Assembly: GCF_016765655.2 (NCBI RefSeq)
Contig: NZ_CP086106.1
Location: forward strand, 1,486,501-1,550,500
Reading direction: 5' to 3'
Length of the DNA stretch: 64,000 bases
Origin: Skermanella mucosa
GTDB taxonomy: Bacteria > Pseudomonadota > Alphaproteobacteria > Azospirillales > Azospirillaceae
Below are positions 17,771-26,914 of this stretch, piece after piece; positions within the stretch are counted from its first letter, which is position 1; each line of letters begins with the position of its first letter. The notes under the pieces are model-generated. The model was given only the letters and a program-made list of their open reading frames with translations. It made no database searches and had not been told where the DNA came from. A program made the position numbers and the translations under genes.

Positions 17771-19993
17771 TTACCGATCGCGCCGTTTGCCGCGGCTTTT
17801 CGGTTTTCCGGGCGGGCCGCGCAGCCAGGGCAAGTCGGCGCCGTCGTCCTCCAGCAGGACGAAGAGCGTGCTGCCGAGCACCGGGTCGGCCTCGACCAGC
17901 TTGACCTTGACCGGGGAGCCCAGCCGGAAGGCCCGGCCCGACCGGCGGCCGACCAGGGCGTGGCTGCGCTCCTGGTGCTCGTACTGGTCGTCGGGCAGCG
18001 AACTGACCGGTACCAGCCCGTCGGCGCCGGTCTCGTCCAGCTCGACGAACAGGCCGAACCGGGTCACCCCGGTGATCCGCCCGCTGAAGGTGGCGCCGAC
18101 CCGCTCGGCCAGGAACGCCGCCGTGAAGCGGTCCACCGCGTCGCGCTCCGCCAGCGCCGCGCGGCGTTCCGTCGACGAGATGTGCTCCGCGATCTCGGTC
18201 ATCCGGGCCGCCTCCGCATCGTCCAGGCCGCCGGGACCGAGCCCATAGGCCCGGATCAGTGCGCGATGGACCACCAGGTCGGCATAGCGGCGGATCGGAG
18301 AAGTGAAATGGGCGTAGCGGCGCAGTGCCAGGCCGAAATGGCCGATATTCTCCGGGTCGTAGGACGCCTGGGCCTGCGAGCGCAGGATCACTTCGCTGAT
18401 CACCGCCGCTTCCGGCCTGCCGCGAACCCGCTCCAGGATGCCGGTGAAGTCGGAGGGCTTCAGGGTCCCCTGCGCCAGCTTGTGGCCCATCCCGTGCAGG
18501 AACTCGCGCAGCGACTCCAGCTTGTCCATGGACGGCTGGTCGTGGACTCGGTAGAGGCAGGGGGCGCCCTTGGACTCCAGCGCCTCCGCCGCCGCGACGT
18601 TGGCGCAGATCATGAATTCCTCGATCAGCCGGTGGCTGTCCAGGCGCTTGCGCGGCGTGATCGCGGCCACGCCGCCGCGCTCGTCCAGCCTGACCTGCCG
18701 CTCCGGCAGATCCAGCTCCAGCGTCCCCCGGCGCGCCCGCGCCTCGTTCAGCGTCCGGAAGGCGCCGTAGAGCGGCTGGATCACCGGCTCCAGGAGAGGT
18801 CCGGCGGCATCGTCCGGAGCACCGTCGCGCGCCGCCTGGACCTGCTCGTAGGTCAGCCGCGCCGCGGACCGCATCAGGCCTCGGACGAAGCGGTGGCGCG
18901 TCAACTCGCCGCGCGCGTCGATCCACAGATGGACCGCCAGGCAGGCGCGGTCCTCGCCCGGCCGCAGCGAGCAGAGGTCGTTGGACAACGCCTCCGGCAG
19001 CATCGGCACGACCCGGTCGGGGAAATAGGCCGAGTTGCCGCGCTGGAACGCCGCCCGGTCGAGCGGCCGGCCGGGGCGGACATAGAAGGCGACGTCGGCG
19101 ATCGCGACCAGCGCGTGCCAGCCGCCGGGCACCTCCGGATCGGGCTCGGCCCAGACCGCATCGTCGAAGTCCCGCGCGTCGGCGCCGTCGATCGTCACCA
19201 GCGGGATGTCGCGCAGGTCGGTGCGCCCCTCCAGGGTCGGCGGCTCGGCGCGCCCGGCCTCCTCCAGCGCCGCTTCGCTGAACACGGTGGGGAGGTCCTG
19301 GGAATGGATCGCGATCAGGCTGATCGAGCGCGGGTTGGCCATGTCGCCCAGCCGCTCGACCACCTTGGCCTGCTTGAGGCCGAACCGGCTGGACGGCAGC
19401 ACTTCCGCCACCACCAGTTCGCCGTTCTCCGCGTCGCCCGAATTGGCCGGGGTGACCAGGAACTCCGCGCGCTGGCGCTTGTCGGTCGGGCGCAGCCGGG
19501 CGCCGTCGGGCGTCATCTCGTAGATGCCCAGCACCCGGGCGGTGCCGTGCTTCTCCAGCTTGCGGATGGTGCGGCCGGCATAGACCCGGTCCTTCTGCCG
19601 GCTGAGCTGCGCCAGCACCCGGTCGCCGGGCAGCAGGGCAGGGTGGCCGCGCCGTTCCGGCTGCATGTAGATCTTCGGCGGCGGCTCGTCCGACGTCCAG
19701 GCCACGGGCCGGGCCAGGACCTCGCCGTCGGTGTCGATCTCCACCACTTCGAGCACGCTGACCGCCGGAAGCGCCGCCGGCGGGGCCAGCCGCCGCGCCC
19801 GGTCGCGCTCGACGGCGCCGTCGCTTTCCAGGTCCCTCAGCAGTTCCTTCAGGGCGATGCGGTCGTCGCCCCTCAGCTTGAACTCCCGCGCGATCTCCCG
19901 CTTGCCCACGGGAACCGGACTGTTCCGGATGAAGGCGAGGATCTCGTCCCGTGACGGGAGGGCGGCGGGCTTCTTCGGGTTGTCTTCGGTCAA
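17771..19993 (-). CDS. rnr: Ribonuclease R (3'-5' exoribonuclease)
   Basis: A 740-residue protein in the RNase R order: N-terminal winged-helix segment (SRDEILAFIRNSPVPVGKRE), cold-shock domains, the RNB catalytic domain with the metal-binding DARDFDDAVW, an S1 domain near residues 630-710, and a basic tail (GKPKSRGKRRDR). It degrades structured RNA and helps in mRNA and rRNA quality control. The best start is TTG at 19993: the only nearby ATG upstream runs into a stop after seven codons, and a GGAG sequence lies 14 bases before the TTG. It leads a group with the DUF983 and S41 genes. Confidence 0.92.
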   Translation of the reverse strand: MTEDNPKKPAALPSRDEILAFIRNSPVPVGKREIAREFKLRGDDRIALKELLRDLESDGAVERDRARRLAPPAALPAVSVLEVVEIDTDGEVLARPVAWTSDEPPPKIYMQPERRGHPALLPGDRVLAQLSRQKDRVYAGRTIRKLEKHGTARVLGIYEMTPDGARLRPTDKRQRAEFLVTPANSGDAENGELVVAEVLPSSRFGLKQAKVVERLGDMANPRSISLIAIHSQDLPTVFSEAALEEAGRAEPPTLEGRTDLRDIPLVTIDGADARDFDDAVWAEPDPEVPGGWHALVAIADVAFYVRPGRPLDRAAFQRGNSAYFPDRVVPMLPEALSNDLCSLRPGEDRACLAVHLWIDARGELTRHRFVRGLMRSAARLTYEQVQAARDGAPDDAAGPLLEPVIQPLYGAFRTLNEARARRGTLELDLPERQVRLDERGGVAAITPRKRLDSHRLIEEFMICANVAAAEALESKGAPCLYRVHDQPSMDKLESLREFLHGMGHKLAQGTLKPSDFTGILERVRGRPEAAVISEVILRSQAQASYDPENIGHFGLALRRYAHFTSPIRRYADLVVHRALIRAYGLGPGGLDDAEAARMTEIAEHISSTERRAALAERDAVDRFTAAFLAERVGATFSGRITGVTRFGLFVELDETGADGLVPVSSLPDDQYEHQERSHALVGRRSGRAFRLGSPVKVKLVEADPVLGSTLFVLLEDDGADLPWLRGPPGKPKSRGKRRDR

Positions 19994-20030
19994 AGCGGGT
20001 CTGTTTTCTCCATCAGGGGTGTATTGCCCC

Positions 20031-20108
20031 GTAGGTCGGCTAGGGCGAAGCGGCAGCCGACAGGCAGACGCGCCGGTGTCGGCTGCCGCTTCGCTCTAGC
20101 CGACCTAC
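20031..20108. repeat. REPIN: two inverted REP units with GTAG heads (copy 2)
   Basis: Left unit 20031-20061 and right unit 20078-20108, again with a 16-base spacer. Compared with copy 1, two base pairs have switched from G-C to C-G on both sides, so pairing is preserved. It lies between topA and rnr, both on the minus strand. Confidence 0.85.
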
Positions 20109-20115
20109 GGATTTC

Positions 20116-22947
20116 CTAATCGCCCGACGCGACGGCGCGTGCCTTCGGCTTCGCCGGGGCGGCTTTCGAGGAGGCGGCCGGCTTCTTGGCCGGTGCCTTC
20201 TTCGGTGCCGCCTTGGCCGCCGGCTTCTTCGCCGGAGCCTCACCGGCGTCGTCCGTCTTTTCCTCCGGAGCCGCCTTGGCCGCCTTGCCCTTCGCCGCCG
20301 GGGCCTTGCCGCCGTCCTTGGCCGCCTTGGCGTCCAGCAACTCGATCGCCTGCTGCAGGGTCAGCTCCTCGGCATTGGGGACCATGGCCTTGGGCAGCGA
20401 CGCCATCAGCTTGCCGTGCTTAACATAGGGACCGAACCGGCCGTTATTGAGGCTTACCGGCTTGCCGTCGCGCGGATGGTCGCCCAAGGCGCGGCCGGGC
20501 ACCTGCGCCGGACCCTTCTTGGCTTCCGCCAGCAGCACGACCGCCCGGTTCAGGCCGATGGTCAACACGTCGTCGTCCGGGGTCAGGGACTTGTAGGTCG
20601 AACCGAGCTTCAGGTACGGCCCGAACCGGCCGATGCCGGCCGTGATCATGTCCTTGGTCTCCGGATGCGGCCCGACGTCGCGCGGCAGCGCCAGCAGCTT
20701 CAGCGCGGTCTCCAGGTCGATTTCGGTCGGCGACATGCCCTTGGGCAGGGAGACGCGCTTGGGTTTCTCCACCTCGGCCTTGGGCTTCGCCTTGGCCTTG
20801 CCCTTGGTCTTCTTGGCTCCGGTCTCGGGCTCCGGCTCGGGCGCCGCCACCTCGACCGGCGGAGCCGCCTCGCGGCGCGGCCCCAACTGGACATAGGCGC
20901 CGTACGGCCCGCGCCGCACGCTGACCGGAAGCCCGGTCTCCGGATCGTCGCCCAGCTCGCGCGGCCCGTCGGCCAGGGCGTCGGCTTCCTCGTCGCCGGT
21001 CGCCACCGCCAGGGAGCGGGTATAGCGGCACTCCGGATAATTGGAGCAGCCGATGAAGGCGCCGTTCCGGCTCAGCTTCAGGCCGAGTCTGCCCGCGTGG
21101 CAGGAGGGGCAGACGCGGGGATCGGTGCCGTCCTTGGTGGTGCTGGGGAAGAAGTGCGGCCCCAGGTCCTTGTCCAGCTCGTCGATCACCTGGGTGATCG
21201 TCAGGTCCTTGGTGCCCTCGACCGCGGCCGAGAAGGCTTTCCAGAAATCCCGGAGGACCGTCTTCCAGTCGAGCCGCCCGCCGGATACGTCGTCCAGCTT
21301 GGACTCCAGGTCCGCGGTGAAGTTGTACTCGACATAGCGCTCGAAGAAGCTGGTCAGGAACGCGGTCACCAGCCGGCCGCGGTCCTGCGGGACGAAGCGC
21401 CGCTTGTCCAGCTCCACATAGTCGCGGTCCTGGAGCACCTGCATGATGCTGGCATAGGTCGACGGCCGGCCGATGCCCAGCTCTTCCAGCTTCTTCACCA
21501 GGCTCGCCTCGGTGTAGCGCGGGGGAGGCTGGGTGAAATGCTGCTCGGGGTCGACCGCGCCGCGCTTCATCGCGTCGCCTTCCTTGACCGGCGGCAGGCG
21601 CGCCTCGGACTCGTCCTCGGCGGCGGCCTTCTCGTCCACCGAATCGTCGCGCTCCTCCTGGTAGACCCGGAGGAAGCCGTCGAAGAGCACGACCGAGCCG
21701 GTCGCCCTGAGCACCGCCTTGCCGTCGGACGACGCGATGTCCACCGCCACCTGGTCGAGCACCGCGCTCTCCATCTGCGAGGCGACGGTCCGCTTCCAGA
21801 TCAGCTCGTAGAGCCGGAGCTCGTCCCGCTCGAGCTGGTGGGCCACATCCTCCGGCCGGCGCAGCAGGTCGGTCGGCCGGATCGCCTCGTGCGCCTCCTG
21901 GGCGTTCTTGGCGGCCGACTTGTAGATCCTCGGGCTCTCCGGCACATAGTCGCCGCCGTACTGGGAGCCGATCAGCTCGCGCACCTGTCCGATCGCGTCG
22001 TTGGAAAGCTGGACGCCGTCGGTCCGCATATAGGTGATCAGGCCGACCGCCTCGCCGCCGATATCGACGCCCTCGTAGAGCTTCTGGGCGACCCGCATGG
22101 TCCTGGTGGCGCCCATGCCCAGCTTGCGCGACGCCTCCTGCTGGAGGGTGGAGGTCGTGAAGGGCGGGTAGGGGTTCCGCTTGACCTGCTTGTGCTCGAC
22201 GGAATGGACGGCGTAGCTCAGCGGCTTCAGCCGTTCGACCACGGCATTCGCGGCGCCGGCCTCGCCCAGCGCGAACTTGTCCAGGCGCTTGCCGTCCAGC
22301 TGGGTCAGGCGCGCCTTGACCTGCGCGCCGCCGGCGGTCTGGAAGGTGACCTCGATCGACCAGTATTCCTGCGGCCGGAAGACCTCGATCTCGGCCTCGC
22401 GCTCGCAGATCAGCCGCAGCGCCACCGACTGGACGCGTCCCGCCGACCGCGATCCCGGAAGCTTCCGCCACAGGACCGGCGACAGGGTGAAGCCCACCAG
22501 ATAGTCCAGCGCCCGGCGCGCCAGATAGGCTTCGATCAGCTCTCGGTTCAGGTCGCGCGGACGCTTCATGGCGTCCAGGACGGCGCCCTTGGTGATCTCG
22601 TTGAAGGTGACCCGGCGGACGTCGACCTTGTCCAGCAGATTCGCCTCGCGCAGCACCTCCTGGACATGCCAGGCGATCGCCTCCCCCTCGCGATCCGGGT
22701 CGGTCGCCAGGAAGACGTGATCCACGCCGCGGATGGCGCGCGAGATTTCGTCGACATGGCGCTTGGACCGGTCGCCCAGTTCCCAGGACATGGCGAAGTC
22801 TTCCTCGGGACGAACGGAGCCGTCCTTCGGCGGGAGATCCCGAATATGGCCGAAGCTGGCCAAAACGGTGAAGTCCGGACCAAGATACTTGTTGATCGTC
22901 TTCGCTTTGGCCGGGGATTCGACGATGACTAGATTGCTGCCAGACAA
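20116..22947 (-). CDS. topA: DNA topoisomerase I
   Basis: A 943-residue type IA topoisomerase. The Toprim domain begins LVIVESPAKAKTINKYLG and holds ATDPDREGEAIAWH; the catalytic tyrosine lies in ITYMRTDG. A zinc-finger segment CPSCHAGRLGLKL...CSNYPEC follows near residues 605-640, then several repeated topoisomerase C-terminal modules (GRFGPYLKLG, GRFGPYVKHG). The last 70 residues are a Lys/Ala/Pro tail. The enzyme relaxes negative supercoils. The start is TTG at 22947, with GAGG upstream. It is directly downstream of dprA (43 bases), an arrangement common in alphaproteobacteria. Confidence 0.95.
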   Translation of the reverse strand: MSGSNLVIVESPAKAKTINKYLGPDFTVLASFGHIRDLPPKDGSVRPEEDFAMSWELGDRSKRHVDEISRAIRGVDHVFLATDPDREGEAIAWHVQEVLREANLLDKVDVRRVTFNEITKGAVLDAMKRPRDLNRELIEAYLARRALDYLVGFTLSPVLWRKLPGSRSAGRVQSVALRLICEREAEIEVFRPQEYWSIEVTFQTAGGAQVKARLTQLDGKRLDKFALGEAGAANAVVERLKPLSYAVHSVEHKQVKRNPYPPFTTSTLQQEASRKLGMGATRTMRVAQKLYEGVDIGGEAVGLITYMRTDGVQLSNDAIGQVRELIGSQYGGDYVPESPRIYKSAAKNAQEAHEAIRPTDLLRRPEDVAHQLERDELRLYELIWKRTVASQMESAVLDQVAVDIASSDGKAVLRATGSVVLFDGFLRVYQEERDDSVDEKAAAEDESEARLPPVKEGDAMKRGAVDPEQHFTQPPPRYTEASLVKKLEELGIGRPSTYASIMQVLQDRDYVELDKRRFVPQDRGRLVTAFLTSFFERYVEYNFTADLESKLDDVSGGRLDWKTVLRDFWKAFSAAVEGTKDLTITQVIDELDKDLGPHFFPSTTKDGTDPRVCPSCHAGRLGLKLSRNGAFIGCSNYPECRYTRSLAVATGDEEADALADGPRELGDDPETGLPVSVRRGPYGAYVQLGPRREAAPPVEVAAPEPEPETGAKKTKGKAKAKPKAEVEKPKRVSLPKGMSPTEIDLETALKLLALPRDVGPHPETKDMITAGIGRFGPYLKLGSTYKSLTPDDDVLTIGLNRAVVLLAEAKKGPAQVPGRALGDHPRDGKPVSLNNGRFGPYVKHGKLMASLPKAMVPNAEELTLQQAIELLDAKAAKDGGKAPAAKGKAAKAAPEEKTDDAGEAPAKKPAAKAAPKKAPAKKPAASSKAAPAKPKARAVASGD

Positions 22948-22990
22948 GCGAAATCCGCCTCTTGTTTGCGTTCGGTCACTTTTTCAGTTT

Positions 22991-24118
22991 TTATTGCTGA
23001 ATCAGGACGACCTGATTTCCGGGCAGATGCTGAACCCGACCGGCAAGGTCAAGCTCAGTCAGCACGCTCCGTACTACCGACGCAGACAATTGGCACCCTC
23101 TGACCAGTTCGTCAACGGGGACCGGCGTGTAACCCAGGCATTCCATCAGCCTGTCGCGGATTTCCTCGAAGGTCGCGTCATCCAGGTGCATGGGCTTCGC
23201 GACGGAGAACAGGTCCGGCTCCCGCTCCCGCAACCTCGGCGCCTCGACTCCCGCGAAGGCCTGGATGATGTCCTCGGCGCCCTCGGCGAAATTGGCGCCG
23301 CTGCGCAGCAGGTCGTTGGGTCCGCGCGAGCGCGGGTCGAGCGGCGAGCCCGGCACGGCGAAGACCTCGCGGCCCTGTTCCGCCGCCGTGCGCGCGGTGA
23401 TCAGCGACCCGGATTTGGGCGTCGCCTCGACGATGACCACGCCCAGCGACAGGCCGGAGATGATGCGGTTCCGCCGGGGGAAGTGGCGCGCCATGGGCTG
23501 GGTCCCCATGGGGCATTCGGCGACCACGGCGCCCTGCTCGGCGATCCGGGCGTGGAGCGCCGCGTTCTCCTCCGGGTAGATCACGTCCACGCCGCCGGCC
23601 ACCACGGCGACGGTGCCGGTGCCCAGCGATCCGGCATGGGCGCTGGTGTCGATCCCGCGCGCCATGCCCGAGACCACGACGAACCCGGCCGCTCCCAGGT
23701 CGCGGGCCATCGTCTCCGCGAACCGCTTGCCGTTGGTCGAGGCGTTGCGGGCGCCGACCATGCCGATGCAGCGGCCGCGCAGCAGGTGCGCATGGCCCTT
23801 GACCGCGATGATGGGGGGCGCGTCCTCGATCGCGGCCAGCGCAACCGGGTAGTCGGGCTCGCAGGAGGCGATAAGCCGCACCTCCGCCTTGCGGGCCGCC
23901 GCGATTTCCCGCTCGGCCTCGGCCTTGGAGCATATCCGCAGCGGTGCCGTGCGGCCTCCCCGCCGGGCAAGGTCGGGCAGCGCCTTCAGGGCCTGGGTGG
24001 CCGTGTCGTACCGCTCCAGCAGACGGGCGAAGGTGACCGGACCGACATTCTCGGTCCGGATCAGCCGCAGCCAGTCGATCCGCTCGGCATCGGAAAGTGC
24101 GCGTCTCAGTTGAGTCAT
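22991..24118 (-). CDS. dprA: DNA-processing protein DprA
   Basis: A 375-residue protein with a SAM-like N-terminal part (RIDWLRLIRTENVGPVTFAR), the Rossmann-like DprA core (IGMVGARNASTNGKRFAETM, SGMARGIDTSAHAGSL, GGVDVIYPEENAAL, SGSLITARTAAEQGREVFAV) and a C-terminal winged helix (EEIRDRLMECLGYTPVPVDE). DprA loads RecA on incoming single-stranded DNA during transformation. The ATG at 24118 starts the family-like N-terminus. Many alphaproteobacteria have plsY upstream; here the upstream neighbour is the thiamine-precursor importer instead. Confidence 0.92.
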   Translation of the reverse strand: MTQLRRALSDAERIDWLRLIRTENVGPVTFARLLERYDTATQALKALPDLARRGGRTAPLRICSKAEAEREIAAARKAEVRLIASCEPDYPVALAAIEDAPPIIAVKGHAHLLRGRCIGMVGARNASTNGKRFAETMARDLGAAGFVVVSGMARGIDTSAHAGSLGTGTVAVVAGGVDVIYPEENAALHARIAEQGAVVAECPMGTQPMARHFPRRNRIISGLSLGVVIVEATPKSGSLITARTAAEQGREVFAVPGSPLDPRSRGPNDLLRSGANFAEGAEDIIQAFAGVEAPRLREREPDLFSVAKPMHLDDATFEEIRDRLMECLGYTPVPVDELVRGCQLSASVVRSVLTELDLAGRVQHLPGNQVVLIQQ

Positions 24119-24197
24119 GCCGCACGATACCGCAGGAGGCGGCATGATCAACGCCCGCCGCACACGCAGGCATGCGGCATATTGGCAGGGACGGCCC

Positions 24198-25169
24198 TCA
24201 GCGAAGCTCGATCGCGTAGTCGGCCAGCTTCGGAACCTCCCCGATCAGCTCACGCTCCTTCAGGAACCGGGCGAACCGCTCGTAGCGCCTCGCGTCGAGC
24301 GCCGCCGGGCTGTGGGCGAAACGGGGCAGGGTGTCGCGCCAGGCGCGCCGGTTCAGCTCGTCGTCCAGTTCCGGGTTGGCCTTGACGAACAGCTTCCACG
24401 ACTCATCCGGATGGTTGATCAGGTACAGCGTGCCGCGCTCGACCGCGTCCAGGAAGCGGGGCAGGCGGGGGTCGGCGATCTTCTCGCGGTTGGCGACGAT
24501 GACCAGCTCGTCATAGGGTGGAACGCCGTGCTCCTCCGGATAGAAGGCGCGGCCGGCCTTGCCCTCGATGTCGAGCTGGTTCAGCTCGAAGTTCCGGTAG
24601 GCCCCGACCACCGCGTCGACCTGTCCCGAAAGCAGCGCCGGCGACAGGCTGAAATTGACGTTCACCAGCTCCACGTCGGACAGCTTCAGCCCGGCATTCT
24701 CCAGCATCGCGCCGAGCAGCGCGTCCTCCAGCCCGCCGACGGAGTATCCGACCTTGCGCCCCTTCAGGTCCGCGATCGACTTGACCGGCCCGTCCGCCAG
24801 CACGACCACCGTGTTCAGCGGCGTCGCGACCAGCGTGCCGATCCGGGTCAGGGGCAGGCCCTCGGCCGCCTGCATCTGGAGCTGCGGCTGGTACGACACC
24901 GCCAGGTCGGCCCGGCCGGCGGCGACCAGCTTGGGCGGGTCGTTCGGGTCGGCCGGGGCGACCATCTCGACCTCCAGCCCGGCGTCGCGGAAGTAGCCCA
25001 TCTCCCGCGCCACATACAGCGGCGCGTGGTCGGGGTTGACGAACCAGTCCAGCAGGACCGTCAGCTTGTCCTGGGCCGACGCCGGCGCCGAGGCGGCGAT
25101 GCCGGCCGCCAGGACCAGCCCCGCCAGCCCGGCCTTCAGGATGGATCGGCGCGATGCTTGGGTACGCAT
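24198..25169 (-). CDS. thiY: Thiamine-precursor ABC importer, substrate-binding protein (ThiY/NMT1 family)
   Basis: A 323-residue NMT1/THI5-like binding protein: LTVLLDWFVNPDHAPLYVA near residue 36 is the family hallmark for pyrimidine precursors of thiamine, and VGYSVGGLEDALLG follows. The signal peptide carries a twin-arginine-like SRRSILKAG motif before its hydrophobic segment, so Tat export is possible. It is the last gene of a three-gene operon with the permease and ATPase, controlled by a TPP riboswitch at the front. The likely ligand is a formylaminopyrimidine-type HMP precursor; this follows from family and riboswitch, not from visible ligand residues. Confidence 0.88.
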   Translation of the reverse strand: MRTQASRRSILKAGLAGLVLAAGIAASAPASAQDKLTVLLDWFVNPDHAPLYVAREMGYFRDAGLEVEMVAPADPNDPPKLVAAGRADLAVSYQPQLQMQAAEGLPLTRIGTLVATPLNTVVVLADGPVKSIADLKGRKVGYSVGGLEDALLGAMLENAGLKLSDVELVNVNFSLSPALLSGQVDAVVGAYRNFELNQLDIEGKAGRAFYPEEHGVPPYDELVIVANREKIADPRLPRFLDAVERGTLYLINHPDESWKLFVKANPELDDELNRRAWRDTLPRFAHSPAALDARRYERFARFLKERELIGEVPKLADYAIELR

Positions 25170-25175
25170 GGGTGT

Positions 25176-25940
25176 TCAGTCCCTCTCGTCTTCTGGATTT
25201 TTGTCCGTTTGCCACGGCAGGGCACGGCGCAGCAGCGCGTCCACCGCGAAATAGAGCGTCACCGCGATGGCCGCCAAGGTCAGCAGGGCCGCGAACATCA
25301 GGTCCACCTGCATGCGCCCGTTGGCGTGCAGCATCAGGTATCCGAGTCCGGCCGACGCCCCGACCCATTCGCCGACCACGGCGCCGATCGGCGCCACCGC
25401 CGTGGCGACCCGCAGGCCGGAGGCGAAGGCGGGCAATGCTGCCGGCAGGCGGATGCGCAGCAATGTGGTCCAGCGCGACCCGCCCATGGTCCGGGCGAGG
25501 TCCAGCCAGCCCGGCTCGGTCCGCCTCAGCCCGTCGAAGAAGGCCGATGTCACCGGGAAATAGATGATCAGGGTCGCCATCGCGACCTTGGACGCCATGC
25601 CGTAGCCCAGCCACAGCACCAGCAGCGGCGCCAGCGCGAACACCGGGATCGCCTGGCTGAACACCAGCACCGGCATCAGCCAGCGCCGCGCCGGCCGGAA
25701 ATAGCTGAGCGTCAGCGCCGTGGCGGCGCCCAGCACGACGCCAAGCGCCAGCCCGCCCAGGATCTCGCCGATCGTGAACAGCGCGTGATAACCGATCAGG
25801 CCGGCCCGTTCCCACAGCGCCACCGCCACCCGAGCCGGATCGGGCAGGATGAAGCGCGGCACCCCGGTGCCCCAGACCAGCGCCTGCCACACGGCGATCA
25901 GGACCATCACGGTCACGGCGGGCCGGACAATCCGCATCAT
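25176..25940 (-). CDS. thiX: Thiamine-precursor ABC importer, permease (ThiX)
   Basis: A 254-residue inner-membrane protein with about six transmembrane segments. The EAA-like loop that contacts the ATPase reads SRWTTLLRIRLPAALPAFASG. It resembles the TauC/SsuC type of permease. Its ATG overlaps the stop of the ATPase gene (ATGA at 25937-25940), and six bases separate it from the binding-protein gene, so all three are translated from one message. Confidence 0.88.
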   Translation of the reverse strand: MMRIVRPAVTVMVLIAVWQALVWGTGVPRFILPDPARVAVALWERAGLIGYHALFTIGEILGGLALGVVLGAATALTLSYFRPARRWLMPVLVFSQAIPVFALAPLLVLWLGYGMASKVAMATLIIYFPVTSAFFDGLRRTEPGWLDLARTMGGSRWTTLLRIRLPAALPAFASGLRVATAVAPIGAVVGEWVGASAGLGYLMLHANGRMQVDLMFAALLTLAAIAVTLYFAVDALLRRALPWQTDKNPEDERD

Positions 25941-26704
25941 GACGAGAGCCGCCGCAGCAACTCGGCTTGGCGCGCCAGAAGCGCCGGATCGTCGGCCGGC
26001 CGCGGCGGCGCTCCCTCTGGCGAGATCGCCGGCCCGATCTCCGCCGGCTGCCCCGCCATCACGTGGATGCGGTGCCCGATGCGCAGCGCCTCCAGCGGAT
26101 CGTGGGTGACCAGAAGCACCGTCCTGCCCGCCAGCAGCCCGGCCGCCAGTTCCTGGAGCCTCAGCCGGGTGATCGCGTCCAGGGCCGAGAAAGGCTCGTC
26201 CATCAGCACGACCGGCCGGTTCTCCATCAAGGTGCGGGCCAGGGCCACACGCTGCCGCATGCCGCCCGACAGCTCCGCCGGCCGGGCTTGCAGCCGGTCG
26301 CCGAGCCCGACCGCGTCGAGCAGCCCGCGCGCCCGGTCCACCAGGGCGGCGCCCACCGCCTCGCCCCGCAGCCTCGGCCCCAGCAATACATTGTCCAGCG
26401 CGCCCAGCCAGGGCAGCAGCAGATCCTGCTGAGCCATGTAGGCGACCCGGCCTTCCAGCGGCTTTCCATCCTCCGCGGTCAGCAGCGTCGGCGGCTCCGG
26501 ATCGGCCAGCCCGGCGATCAGCCGAAGCAGCGTGGTCTTGCCGACGCCGCTGGGTCCCAGCAGGCAGGTGCAGCGGCCGCCTTCCAGCTCGAAATCCAGG
26601 CCGTCGAACAGCCGCACGCCGCCATAGGTCAGGCGGGCCCGCTCAATTCTCACGCCGATGCTGGGAAGACGGGCCGACACGGTCGGCCGCACGAGGTCGT
26701 GCAT
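25937..26704 (-). CDS. thiZ: Thiamine-precursor ABC importer, ATP-binding protein (ThiZ)
   Basis: A 255-residue ABC ATPase with Walker A GPSGVGKTT, signature LSGGMRQRV, Walker B VVLMDEPFSALD and the switch histidine in LLVTHDPLEAL. First gene of the thiZXY operon. Its ATG at 26704 lies three bases after the closing strand of the TPP riboswitch, so riboswitch folding should decide directly whether ribosomes can start here and supply the coupled genes downstream. Confidence 0.9.
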   Translation of the reverse strand: MHDLVRPTVSARLPSIGVRIERARLTYGGVRLFDGLDFELEGGRCTCLLGPSGVGKTTLLRLIAGLADPEPPTLLTAEDGKPLEGRVAYMAQQDLLLPWLGALDNVLLGPRLRGEAVGAALVDRARGLLDAVGLGDRLQARPAELSGGMRQRVALARTLMENRPVVLMDEPFSALDAITRLRLQELAAGLLAGRTVLLVTHDPLEALRIGHRIHVMAGQPAEIGPAISPEGAPPRPADDPALLARQAELLRRLSS

Positions 26705-26707
26705 GGG

Positions 26708-26801
26708 TCACTGATCCCTACGCCGGTATCAACCGGATCAGGTTCCAGGGGTCGTCCCGAGTCTTGGGACCTCTCAGCCGACCATCGGCTCCCCCCAGTG
26801 A
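26708..26801 (-). promoter_or_regulatory. TPP riboswitch (THI element)
   Basis: On the minus strand the conserved blocks appear in order: GGGGAGCC, the CTGAGA core, CCTGGAACCTGATCCGG, and ACCGGCGTAGGGA. A six-base P1 helix pairs TCACTG (26801-26796) with CAGTGA (26713-26708). The only purine-rich ribosome site, AGGGA at 26719-26715, is part of the conserved 3' strand. Binding of thiamine pyrophosphate should thus hide the ribosome site; there is no room for a separate terminator. Confidence 0.93.
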
Positions 26802-26914
26802 GGTTGGACGGACTATTGCAAGTCCGTGACGCCCTGGCAAGGCGCCGGGATACCGAATACGCAGATAAACGCACGGAGTTGACGAAGCGCGGGGGGCGGC
26901 CTAGGTCAGCGTCC

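Noticed and set aside
15777-18926. A single 1049-residue protein by reading the S41 frame back through the DUF983 and rnr genes
   Set aside because: The S41 lipoprotein signal with its own start at 17348 and the rnr and DUF983 reading frames explain the region better.
20416-22932. An 838-codon open frame opposite topA
   Set aside because: topA has intact Toprim, tyrosine and zinc motifs on the other strand; the frame is a composition artefact.
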